A DNA stretch of 25,966 nucleotides, from IMG/VR virus record IMGVR_UViG_3300034198_005278, positions 1 through 25,966 of that record. One strand, written 5' to 3'. This DNA comes from a virus. A program made the position numbers and the translations under genes. Positions 8,617-14,241 of the stretch are shown piece by piece. Every line of letters starts with the position of its first letter. Position 1 is the first letter of the stretch. The notes below the pieces were generated by a model. That model had not been told where the DNA came from. It saw only the letters and a list, made by a program, of their open reading frames with translations, and did no database searches.

Positions 8617-8652
8617 CCCCGCCGGCCCTCCCTCCCCCCACCCCCGCCGGCC
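8617..8652. repeat. Direct repeat CCCCGCCGGCC flanking the G-rich tract
   Basis: The 11-mer CCCCGCCGGCC occurs at 8617-8627 and again at 8642-8652, 25 bp apart, with the C-tract between. Each copy contains the palindrome GCCGGC. It may be a protein binding pair or simply a product of the local GC bias. Confidence 0.5.
8626..8645 (-). other. G-quadruplex-forming motif on minus strand
   Basis: The plus strand reads CCC-T-CCC-T-CCCCCC-A-CCCCC, so the minus strand has four runs of three to six G separated by single bases. That is the arrangement expected to give the most stable parallel G-quadruplex. It lies in the leader of the ART-domain/terminase transcription unit and about 30 bp from the nearest DnaA-box-like site. 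A fold could form in the minus-strand DNA or in its RNA. Formation is predicted from sequence only. Confidence 0.7.
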
Positions 8653-8677
8653 AGCCGGTCGGGACGCCTGGCGCGGG

Positions 8678-8766
8678 TTGTCCACAGGGTATTGTCCACA
8701 TCTGTCCACAGATGCCTGTGCATAACTCGAAATTGCCCTAATTTGCGCTTTTTACCCTGTGGATAA
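8678..8766. other. Cluster of five DnaA-box-like 9-mers, candidate replication origin
   Basis: TTGTCCACA occurs at 8678-8686 and 8692-8700, and CTGTCCACA at 8702-8710. On the opposite strand there is TTATGCACA (8717-8725, plus strand TGTGCATAA) and a perfect consensus TTATCCACA (8758-8766, plus strand TGTGGATAA). The bacterial DnaA consensus is TTWTNCACA. Two sites fit it exactly and three deviate at one or two positions. Five sites in 89 bp, mixed in orientation and followed by an AT-rich patch (8763-8800), are the classic arrangement of a DnaA-dependent origin. DnaA is a host protein, so the phage would borrow it. Confidence 0.55.
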
Positions 8767-8902
8767 CTCAAAGTTTATTAACATAATGATCATCGTATAA
8801 CGCAGACAGGGGTTTGTGTTGTGTTTATACAACATATGTGCGCGCGCGTGTATTGCCAAAGAATTTGGCTATCGCGTGCCCCAACCCCATAGCCAAACCC
8901 TA

Positions 8903-9415
8903 TCACGCCTCTTTTGCCTGCACATCAACGATGTTGCTTTCATCGGTAAGCACACGCTGCTTTGCCTCCTTCAAGGCATCCATGACGCTAATGCGTGTAT
9001 CCGTCACCGACACATCAATGCGGTCGCCATACATCTTTGGCTTGAGCTTTGACGCAATCCATTTGCGCGCATCAACCTGCATCCGCTTTTGTTGAACCCA
9101 AGCCGATGCGGCAGGTCCTTCAAGGTAAGCTGGCATCTCCTCATCAGCCAACTCCAAAATCTCCTCGGCCAGGCGGTCGGCTCGATTCTCAATGGCTCGC
9201 TCATACATCCCGCGAAACTCTGGATTGCTTTTAAGCATATTCATCACCGCCTGGTACGACGGCATACCCTGGCCCTTGAGCGCGGTATACAGGCTCTTAC
9301 CCTGAGACATCTGCTCCGTCATCTCAACCCAGCACGGATTGTCAATCCCAAAAACTGTGGGCCGTCCACGTCCACGCTTTACCTCAACCACCGGCTGATC
9401 CAAGTTATTGCTCAC
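8903..9415 (-). CDS. terS: Terminase small subunit, 170 aa, GTG start
   Basis: The protein recognises phage DNA and recruits the large subunit for packaging. The sequence has an N-terminal helix-turn-helix-like region (GKSLYTALKGQGMPSYQAV followed by LKSNPEFRGMYERAIENRAD) and a long helical segment with VQQKRMQVDARKWIASKLKP, then KMYGD. This is the pattern of phage terminase small subunits that feed P22-like packaging motors. I place the start at the GTG at 9415 because GAGGAG lies 8 nt upstream. The frame can be extended to a TTG at 9430, but that would put the ribosome site inside the gene. The large subunit follows only after a 358-bp gap and the ART-domain gene. Confidence 0.85.
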   Translation of the reverse strand: MSNNLDQPVVEVKRGRGRPTVFGIDNPCWVEMTEQMSQGKSLYTALKGQGMPSYQAVMNMLKSNPEFRGMYERAIENRADRLAEEILELADEEMPAYLEGPAASAWVQQKRMQVDARKWIASKLKPKMYGDRIDVSVTDTRISVMDALKEAKQRVLTDESNIVDVQAKEA

Positions 9416-9501
9416 TTGTAAACTCCTCAAAAAGAAAAGGTACTCACGCCAGGTGGCGCTTTCCCTTCAAAATGCGGCAACTGCAAAATCCCCGCACACG
9501 A

Positions 9502-9849
9502 TCATCCTATCACCTCAATCTCAACCCGGTAAACCTTTGGGCCATCGACTCGTTGCTTGTACTGCCAATCCACCAGTTGGTGCCCATCATCCACACCAAG
9601 CCAGTCAGCCACCCCATCCCTCACCGCCTTAAACCCCGACTGCAAATTATCCCCATCCAAACGCCTTGGAGCCACCCTGGTAAGCACAACAGTCACCGGC
9701 AGGGCATTGATACCACCAAACCGTGCAACGGCCTCCAAAGCCCGTTTTGCCTTTTCTCGCTGACTCTTTGTCAACCTCGCCTTTGCCGCCCAATGCAACC
9801 TCATGTTGGCCACCGACACGATTTTCATGTCAATTTCCACTTCAATCAT
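9502..9849 (-). CDS. RusA-family Holliday junction resolvase-like endonuclease
   Basis: RusA enzymes cut four-way DNA junctions as dimers and are common in phages, where they resolve replication or recombination intermediates before packaging. This 115-residue protein has the family's length and acidic cluster: RRLDGDNLQSGFKAVRDGV places D65, D67, N68 and D78, and LGVDDGHQLVDW supplies D87 and D88. An early conserved stretch (NMRLHWAAKARLTK) precedes it. It lies downstream of the primase/helicase across the repeat array and upstream of terS, in the same orientation. Assignment is by motif; catalytic residues look intact. Confidence 0.78.
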   Translation of the reverse strand: MIEVEIDMKIVSVANMRLHWAAKARLTKSQREKAKRALEAVARFGGINALPVTVVLTRVAPRRLDGDNLQSGFKAVRDGVADWLGVDDGHQLVDWQYKQRVDGPKVYRVEIEVIG

Positions 9850-9880
9850 TCCACCCCCCCAACATCAAACTTTTCCCCAA

Positions 9881-10080
9881 ACCCGAACCGAACCGAGCCG
9901 AAACAGTTTACGAGCCGAAACCGAATGGGTATATATACCCTTTCGGTAAGTTTCGGTTCGAAAAACCGACTGTTTGGACCGGCGACTTCGGTAAGTTTCG
10001 GTAAGTTTCGGTTAATTCGGTTCATAGTTTCGGTTCAGCCGAATCAGCCGATTCGGTTACCGATTCGGTAAGTTTCGGTT
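9881..10080. repeat. Inverted array of CCGAA/TTCGG iterons around a TATA-centred palindrome
   Basis: On the plus strand the left part (9881-9925) carries repeated CCGAA units, and the right part (9942-10080) carries repeated TTCGG units. The unit TTCGGTAAGTTTCGGT appears at 9942-9957, twice overlapping in 9987-10012 and again at 10064-10079. The centre is an exact 14-bp palindrome, GGGTATATATACCC (9927-9940), which extends to 9920-9947 with one mismatched pair. An outer inverted pair, AAACAGT (9901-9907) and ACTGTTT (9969-9975), encloses it. A further small inverted repeat (CCGAATC/GATTCGG) lies near 10039-10056. Iterons flanking an AT-rich palindrome next to a primase/helicase gene suggest a replication origin or operator array. 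Confidence 0.85.
9920..9947. other. 28-bp imperfect palindrome with TATA core
   Basis: ACCGAA-T-GGGTATATATACCC-T-TTCGGT reads the same on both strands apart from one T/T pair (9926/9941). The 8-bp alternating TA core would melt or extrude easily. As RNA it would form a strong hairpin with an A/U top and no following U-run on either strand, so it does not look like an ordinary intrinsic terminator. Confidence 0.8.
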
Positions 10081-12112
10081 CACTGCCGATGTCCATATTC
10101 GGCCTTGTTCGGTAGCCCCTTGAATCCTCAATAACCAAAGACTTTTTGACCAAACTGTCCACAACTTCCCTAAACCGATTGGATTTGATGCCATGCTCTT
10201 TGGCCGATTCCCGCCACTCGTCGTAGGTCACCAGATCAATAATGTTGTTCTTTTCATGGCTAATTTGAATGGCCACCAAACAGTCCAGCGTCTTTCTCTG
10301 GTTGCCGGCGAGATAGGTTTTCTTCTGGATTGAGTTGGTCAGTCCACTAATGTCCACCGCCGTCAGGTATGCGCCCTTGACCGCATTGCCATGTTTGTCC
10401 TTGATTGGCAGGTCAACCTGGGTGATCTGAAAGTTCTTGGGTGCCGGCATCTCGGCATCCTTCATCTTCTTGGACTCAAAGGCAATGGTCTTGGTGCCTG
10501 AGTCCAACTGGCATCTGTACTCAGCATCCAGCGCGCCCTTGAGTGCCGTTGAACCCCGACTACGATCCTTGTCAGCCACGCCTGAGTGGTGAACCACTAC
10601 CACGCAGCACCGATATGGCTTCCTCAAGTAGGTGTCCAGGTGCTGGATGAAGGCATTCATGTCCTGGGTGCTGTTCTCGTCGCCCCCATAATTCCTGGCC
10701 AAGGTGTCAATCACGATCAGGCTGGGTGTAGTCCCCGACTGCTGGCACAATTCTTTGATGGACTCAGCCACAACCGCCGCCTCGGTGGCGTCATACAACT
10801 GAGCCGCTCTGTGGCTTTTATACAACGGTGCGCCGTTCAATGTAGCCCCATTTCCCAGCTCCCAGCCCTTGAACCGCCGAGCCAAACCGTTATGGCCCTC
10901 ACCCGCAATAAAGAATACGGCACCCTGCTTTACCTCATGCCCGTGCCATGCCCTGCCAGTGGCCACACAACAGGCCAGGTCAATGCTGACGAACGATTTA
11001 CCGCCGCCTGGGTCGCCAAACACCTGTGCCAGTGAGTCGCTCTCAATATAGTCATCCACGATCCAATTGATTTCCGATAGCTCTAAACTATCAACCCGTG
11101 AGAACTCAAAGGCCAGTTTGTCTTTCAATGGCCCGGCCACCCTCTCGATTTGTTCTTTGACCGCATCCAACCCTTGCAGGCAGTGCAGGTCGTTGAAGTC
11201 AGTTGGCTTGTTGTCAACCATGTCAGAATCGCCAAATTGTGGGTACACGATCTCGCCAAACACCAGTGCCGCAGCCGCTCTGCCCTTGGTAACGCCAGGG
11301 TTGCCTTCTGTAAACTGATCGTTGTCAGCGCCAATAATAATTTTGGCACCAGGAAACATCTCTTTGGCGCTCTTGGCCACCTTGGCCAGGTTGCCGCAAT
11401 CAAACGCCACCATCACAGTGTAGCCTGTTGCCTCATGGATCGACGCGCAGGTGGCAAACCCCTCACCCACAAACACAATCTTACGATTCCCGCGTAGCTC
11501 AAAGAATCCACCCTCAATCTTGCCGCCCTTCAAGAACCGCTTGTTGCCATCCGCATCAATGGTTTGGTATGACAGAATTTCACCTGCCTGGTCGATCACA
11601 GGCACCACCAGCCGCCCAGCCCGGTCAATCTTGATCCCGTGAGCGCCAATGTGCTTTCTCACCAAGTATGGGTGGTCATCGCTCGCATCAGCATAAGTCC
11701 CGACCTCGTCCTCCGCACGCTCTGCGGCCACCGCTTGGGATGCCAGCCGATCAGCATCCTTTTTGGCTCTTACCTCTGACAGCCACTTGTCATGTTCAAA
11801 CCGCTCGGTAAACGACATTACTCGGCCAGTATCTGCCACCCACTTGGACTCAAACACCGGCTCCTTCCAGCACCCAGCAATCCCAACCGGCACCTTGCCG
11901 CTGGCGTGCAGTATGTACCACCCATCCAACGCCCCCTTTTTGCTGGAGATATGTGGCACCCGGTGTATCTCACCATCAGCCACGACCTGATCCTTTATCA
12001 GCAAGCCAGCCGCCTCACAATGACGCCTGAATGATTCTTCAGGCTTGATCAGGTCCTGGCTCTCAGTCGCTGCCGCAAACCCGTTGGGAAAAATAGATGT
12101 AATTGATGTCAT
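10022..12112 (-). CDS. TOPRIM primase / RecA-fold helicase, 696 aa
   Basis: This is a fused replication protein. Residues about 160-310 form a TOPRIM-type primase core with VFVGEGFATC (E217) and IIIGADND (D263, D265). Residues about 345-545 form a RepA-like/AAA_25 helicase core: Walker A GDPGGGKS (366-373), FIAGEGHNGL, Walker B LIVIDTLARN (465-474) and HHSGVADKDRSRGSTALKGA (508 onward). It probably unwinds and primes phage DNA at the fork. No N-terminal CHC2 zinc finger is visible. The start overlaps the regulator's stop as ATGA. Oddly, the last 20 residues (two EPKL and two TES units) are encoded by the iteron array that continues downstream of the gene. Confidence 0.88.
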   Translation of the reverse strand: MTSITSIFPNGFAAATESQDLIKPEESFRRHCEAAGLLIKDQVVADGEIHRVPHISSKKGALDGWYILHASGKVPVGIAGCWKEPVFESKWVADTGRVMSFTERFEHDKWLSEVRAKKDADRLASQAVAAERAEDEVGTYADASDDHPYLVRKHIGAHGIKIDRAGRLVVPVIDQAGEILSYQTIDADGNKRFLKGGKIEGGFFELRGNRKIVFVGEGFATCASIHEATGYTVMVAFDCGNLAKVAKSAKEMFPGAKIIIGADNDQFTEGNPGVTKGRAAAALVFGEIVYPQFGDSDMVDNKPTDFNDLHCLQGLDAVKEQIERVAGPLKDKLAFEFSRVDSLELSEINWIVDDYIESDSLAQVFGDPGGGKSFVSIDLACCVATGRAWHGHEVKQGAVFFIAGEGHNGLARRFKGWELGNGATLNGAPLYKSHRAAQLYDATEAAVVAESIKELCQQSGTTPSLIVIDTLARNYGGDENSTQDMNAFIQHLDTYLRKPYRCCVVVVHHSGVADKDRSRGSTALKGALDAEYRCQLDSGTKTIAFESKKMKDAEMPAPKNFQITQVDLPIKDKHGNAVKGAYLTAVDISGLTNSIQKKTYLAGNQRKTLDCLVAIQISHEKNNIIDLVTYDEWRESAKEHGIKSNRFREVVDSLVKKSLVIEDSRGYRTRPNMDIGSEPKLTESVTESADSAEPKL

Positions 12113-12327
12113 TCTTGCACCCCTACCAGCTCAGGCCAAATGTCTGGCCAACTGCCTTGGCACACCATCTTGCGAGTGACGCGGCCATCGGTCTGCTGCT
12201 CTATGCGAACAGCCTCCCAGGCCGACATCTCACGCCTGCCGGTAAGGCACTGGTAGAGATATTGTTCATTGATGCCAACTTTTTCTGCCAGTTGTCGGCG
12301 CTCATCTGGTGTAATTTGTGTGTTCAT
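12109..12327 (-). CDS. Cro/YdaS-like helix-turn-helix regulator, 72 aa
   Basis: Residues 10-31 (RRQLAEKVGINEQYLYQCLTG in part) form a helix-turn-helix. The following RREMSAWEAVRIEQQTDGRV and PDIWPEL match the tail typical of the YdaS/Cro-like family of small prophage regulators. Such proteins bind short palindromic operators and set early gene expression. Its stop overlaps the primase/helicase start (ATGA). It is transcribed divergently from the early plus-strand operon, and three AGCA-N3-TGCT palindromes lie in the shared control region, one only 15 bp before its start. I infer that it represses the plus-strand promoter and itself. Confidence 0.75.
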   Translation of the reverse strand: MNTQITPDERRQLAEKVGINEQYLYQCLTGRREMSAWEAVRIEQQTDGRVTRKMVCQGSWPDIWPELVGVQE

Positions 12328-12338
12328 AGGGTGCTGAG

Positions 12339-12355
12339 TCTAGCAGATTGCTTGA
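12339..12355. promoter_or_regulatory. Operator-like site O1
   Basis: TCTAGCAGATTGCTTGA contains AGCA-GAT-TGCT (12342-12352). It is nearly identical to the O2 site 54 bp away (only the 3-nt spacer differs) and lies just upstream of the divergent regulator's start, so it could mediate autoregulation. Confidence 0.6.
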
Positions 12356-12392
12356 GGAAAATGGTGTTAGGGAAAGCACCTATGAAAATAAA

Positions 12393-12409
12393 TCTAGCAA
12401 AGTGCTTGA
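12393..12409. promoter_or_regulatory. Operator-like site O2 overlapping the -35 box
   Basis: TCTAGCAAAGTGCTTGA contains AGCA-AAG-TGCT (12396-12406). Its right end overlaps the TTGACA hexamer of the plus-strand promoter, so a bound repressor would block RNA polymerase. Confidence 0.65.
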
Positions 12410-12433
12410 CAGCAACTAGCCCCGTGCTAGAAT
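12406..12433 (+). promoter_or_regulatory. Sigma70-type promoter of the early plus-strand operon
   Basis: TTGACA (12406-12411) and TAGAAT (12428-12433) are separated by 16 bp, which is close to the bacterial housekeeping consensus. Transcription would start near 12440 and give a leader of about 40 nt before the 31-residue gene. It is the clearest promoter in the window and is covered by the O2 and O3 palindromes. Confidence 0.75.
12416..12430. promoter_or_regulatory. Operator-like site O3 between -35 and -10
   Basis: CTAGCCCCGTGCTAG is a variant, with AGCC-CCG-TGCT at 12418-12428, centred 22 bp (about two helical turns) from O2. It occupies the promoter spacer and the first bases of the -10 box. 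Confidence 0.55.
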
Positions 12434-12481
12434 TCAGCCGTGCCAACGAAATTGTTCTTGGCATCAAATTGAAAGCACACA

Positions 12482-12577
12482 ATGGAAAAACACACAAACA
12501 CTATCTATGACTATTGCCTCGCCATTTCAATTGGCATTGCCCTTGCCGCCTTGCTTGTTGCATGGTGGTCATCTTAA
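12482..12577 (+). CDS. Tiny membrane peptide, 31 aa
   Basis: The frame encodes MEKHTNTIYDYCLAISIGIA followed by LAALLVAWWSS. It is a short polar N-terminus plus one transmembrane helix of about 18 residues (roughly 12-29) with a Trp pair at the membrane edge. It is the first frame after the early promoter, about 50 nt from the -10 box, and is followed 20 nt later by the next gene. The ribosome binding site is weak (GAAAG). The hydrophobic pattern and position argue for a real product. Early membrane peptides of phages can act on host membrane functions, but nothing specific can be claimed. Confidence 0.45.
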   Translation: MEKHTNTIYDYCLAISIGIALAALLVAWWSS

Positions 12578-12597
12578 TCACAACCAGGAAACTAAAC

Positions 12598-12966
12598 ATG
12601 ACACACACTGAACTTGCTAACGCACTTCGTGCCGCAAAACAAACGGAAACAGATGCCAAAAACGAGCGATTGCGCATTGAGCAATTGATTGTTGATCAAT
12701 TTGCCAAGCCCCTTTCCAATGAGGGCACCATCAACGAAGACGAATTTTCTATTGTCTACAAACTTAATCGCACAGTAGACACCGACGCTCTGTCTCACGA
12801 CTATGAGCAACTTCCGGTCAACGCACAAAAAGCATTCCGCTGGAAAGCTGAAGTCAACATGACTGTTTTGCGCGCCGTGATGGATCTTGATCCAGAAGCC
12901 TACAGCAAAATTACTAAGTACATCACCAGCAAACCCGCCAAACCATCTATTGAACTGAAAGACTAA
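12598..12966 (+). CDS. Conserved phage protein of early recombination operon, 122 aa
   Basis: The start MTHTELANALRAAKQTETDA follows an AGGAAA ribosome site by 7 nt. A longer upstream frame from 12514 crosses the tiny membrane gene and is rejected. The N-terminal half is a charged helix (KNERLRIEQLIVDQF). The rest (KLNRTVDTDAL, FRWKAEVNMTVLRAV, YITSKPAKPSIELKD) looks like the pattern of a small phage family I believe is catalogued as DUF7173, which frequently precedes Sak4-type ATPases. The KPAKP-type end is recurrent in it. It probably belongs to the recombination module, perhaps as an accessory factor. The function is unknown. Confidence 0.7.
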   Translation: MTHTELANALRAAKQTETDAKNERLRIEQLIVDQFAKPLSNEGTINEDEFSIVYKLNRTVDTDALSHDYEQLPVNAQKAFRWKAEVNMTVLRAVMDLDPEAYSKITKYITSKPAKPSIELKD

Positions 12967-12968
12967 TC

Positions 12969-13715
12969 ATGTCATTTGATCTTAAAAGCATATCTAAAAC
13001 TAAACGTGTGCGCGCACCCAAAATTGTGGTTGTTGGCCAGGGCAAAATCGGCAAAACGACTTTTGCCGCAATGGCACCCAATGCGATTGGCATCCTCACC
13101 GAGGATGGCGCTGACGCGGTGGACGCCAACGCATTTCCTTTGGCCGGTAGCCTTACCGAAGTCTATGCGGCAGTTGACACATTGATCAACCAGGACCATG
13201 ACTTTCAAACCCTGTTTATCGATTCTCTTGATTGGCTTGAACCCATGATCCAACAGCACGTCTGCACGGCAAACGGCTGGAAGAACATAGAGGCACCAGG
13301 CTTTGGCAAGGGTTATGTTGCCGCCGCTGAAGAGTGGCGCAACCTTCTGTCTGGCCTTGAGGTTTTGCGTTCGGCCAAGGGCATGGGCATCATCTTGATT
13401 GCGCACGACAAGATCAAACGGATTGAAGACCCTCTTACCGAAGGTTTTGACAGCCACGTCTTAAAATTGCACGATCGAGCCGCTGCCCTGGTTCAAGAAT
13501 GGGCCGATGTTATTGGCTATGCTGGCTACCGCATTTTTACAAGCAAGACAGATGCCGGCTTTGGCAACAAAGAAACCAAAGCAACTACCACAGGCGAACG
13601 CATCTTGCACGTTGAACCACACCCAGCACATTGCGGTGGTAACCGCTTTGGCCTTCAAAATATGCCGCTTGATTGGACGGCATTCCAAGCTGCGCTCTCT
13701 GTAGCGCAATCTTGA
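12969..13715 (+). CDS. Sak4-like RecA-fold ATPase (AAA_24), recombination mediator
   Basis: The 248-residue protein has Walker A GQGKIGKT (23-30), Walker B TLFIDSLDWLE (81-91), an LIAHDKIKRIEDP segment near 142-154, and a basic, His-rich C-terminal third. That is the layout of AAA_24 phage ATPases of the Sak4 group, which assist single-strand annealing or strand exchange together with an SSB partner. It begins 2 nt after the preceding stop and is followed by a DUF669 gene, the usual partner of Sak4 in phages. The context strongly supports a role in phage recombination. Confidence 0.83.
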   Translation: MSFDLKSISKTKRVRAPKIVVVGQGKIGKTTFAAMAPNAIGILTEDGADAVDANAFPLAGSLTEVYAAVDTLINQDHDFQTLFIDSLDWLEPMIQQHVCTANGWKNIEAPGFGKGYVAAAEEWRNLLSGLEVLRSAKGMGIILIAHDKIKRIEDPLTEGFDSHVLKLHDRAAALVQEWADVIGYAGYRIFTSKTDAGFGNKETKATTTGERILHVEPHPAHCGGNRFGLQNMPLDWTAFQAALSVAQS

Positions 13716-13751
13716 TCTCACCAATTCAAATTTAACCTCAGAAAGAAAATC

Positions 13752-14240
13752 ATGGCTCAATTCCAATTCGACGCATCGACCGTCGCACCCCAAGCATCTA
13801 CTGGCCCCCTGCCTGCTGGCACTTACTTGGCACACATTACCGAGTCCGATGTGCAGCCTTTGAAGTCTGGCAATGGCGAAGGCTTAAAGCTGACTTTCGA
13901 AATCATTGAAGGCCAGTTCAAAGGCCGGCGTGTGTGGGAAAACCTCAACATTCGCCACACTAGCGAAGAAACCCAACGCATCGCTCAAAGCCAGCTATCT
14001 GCGCTTTGCCATGCCGTCAATGTAATCAAGCTGATGGACACTGCCGCCTTACATTTCAAGCCAGTAAAAATCAACGTCACCGTGCGCGAAGCCCAGGGCC
14101 AATACAAGGCCAGCAACAACATTAAGGGCTATGAGTCTGCCAGCTCTGGTTTTAGTGCGCCAGTGGTTGATACACCGGCATCTGTTGCAGAACTTGAAGC
14201 CCCCAAGGCCAAGGCTCCCGCCTGGGCGCGCAAGGGCTAA
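13752..14240 (+). CDS. DUF669 single-strand DNA-binding-like protein
   Basis: DUF669 proteins behave as phage SSB-like partners of recombinases. The core is residues 1-132: an opening of MAQFQFDAS, GPLPAGTYLAHITES, GLKLTFEIIEGQFKGRRVWENL and NVTVREAQGQYKASNNIKGY, matching the family. After that comes an Ala/Pro-rich linker (135-157) and a short AWARKG end, as expected of a flexible SSB tail, though the tail here is basic rather than acidic. An AGAAAG ribosome site precedes the ATG. It sits between the Sak4-like ATPase and the exonuclease. Confidence 0.85.
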   Translation: MAQFQFDASTVAPQASTGPLPAGTYLAHITESDVQPLKSGNGEGLKLTFEIIEGQFKGRRVWENLNIRHTSEETQRIAQSQLSALCHAVNVIKLMDTAALHFKPVKINVTVREAQGQYKASNNIKGYESASSGFSAPVVDTPASVAELEAPKAKAPAWARKG

Positions 14241-14241
14241 C

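Larger units (their letters stand above)
8545..8902. other. 358-bp non-coding region with origin-like features
   Basis: No convincing gene occupies this gap between the small terminase stop and the ART-domain gene start. From right to left it holds an alternating purine/pyrimidine run (8832-8853), an AT-rich patch near 8763-8800, five DnaA-box-like sequences (8678-8766), a very GC-rich 100-bp segment with duplicated CCCCGCCGGCC and a G-quadruplex motif (8617-8652), and an A-rich stretch next to the ART gene start (8565-8587). The makeup fits a replication origin or a packaging-initiation (pac) region. Short open frames crossing it are low-complexity Gly/Arg/Pro translations of the GC-rich tract and have no credible start. 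Confidence 0.6.

Noticed and set aside
8526-8771. Minus-strand 81-residue open frame over the GC-rich/DnaA-box region
   Set aside because: Gly/Arg-rich translation of a low-complexity tract, overlaps the next gene start, has no ribosome site, and covers origin-like motifs.
9416-9430. Longer start (TTG at 9430) for the small terminase
   Set aside because: The GAGGAG ribosome site would fall inside the extended gene. The GTG at 9415 is placed 8 nt after it.
9447-9458. CGCCAGGTGGCG hairpin followed on the minus strand by a T-rich stretch
   Set aside because: The stem is only four or five pairs, and the T-rich run is several bases away and overlaps the terS ribosome site region. Not convincing as a terminator.
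9881-10080. CRISPR array
   Set aside because: The repeats are short, nested and in both orientations, with no unique spacers of constant length and no cas operon. The Cas4-like exonuclease is part of a phage recombination module.
12514-12597. Extended start of the 122-residue gene
   Set aside because: The added 28 residues are Cys/Arg/His-rich and read out of frame through the tiny membrane gene. AGGAAA before 12598 fixes the start.
14131-14241. Extended start of the exonuclease
   Set aside because: Would lie fully inside the DUF669 gene. The ATG at 14242 follows that gene's stop and begins the conserved sequence.
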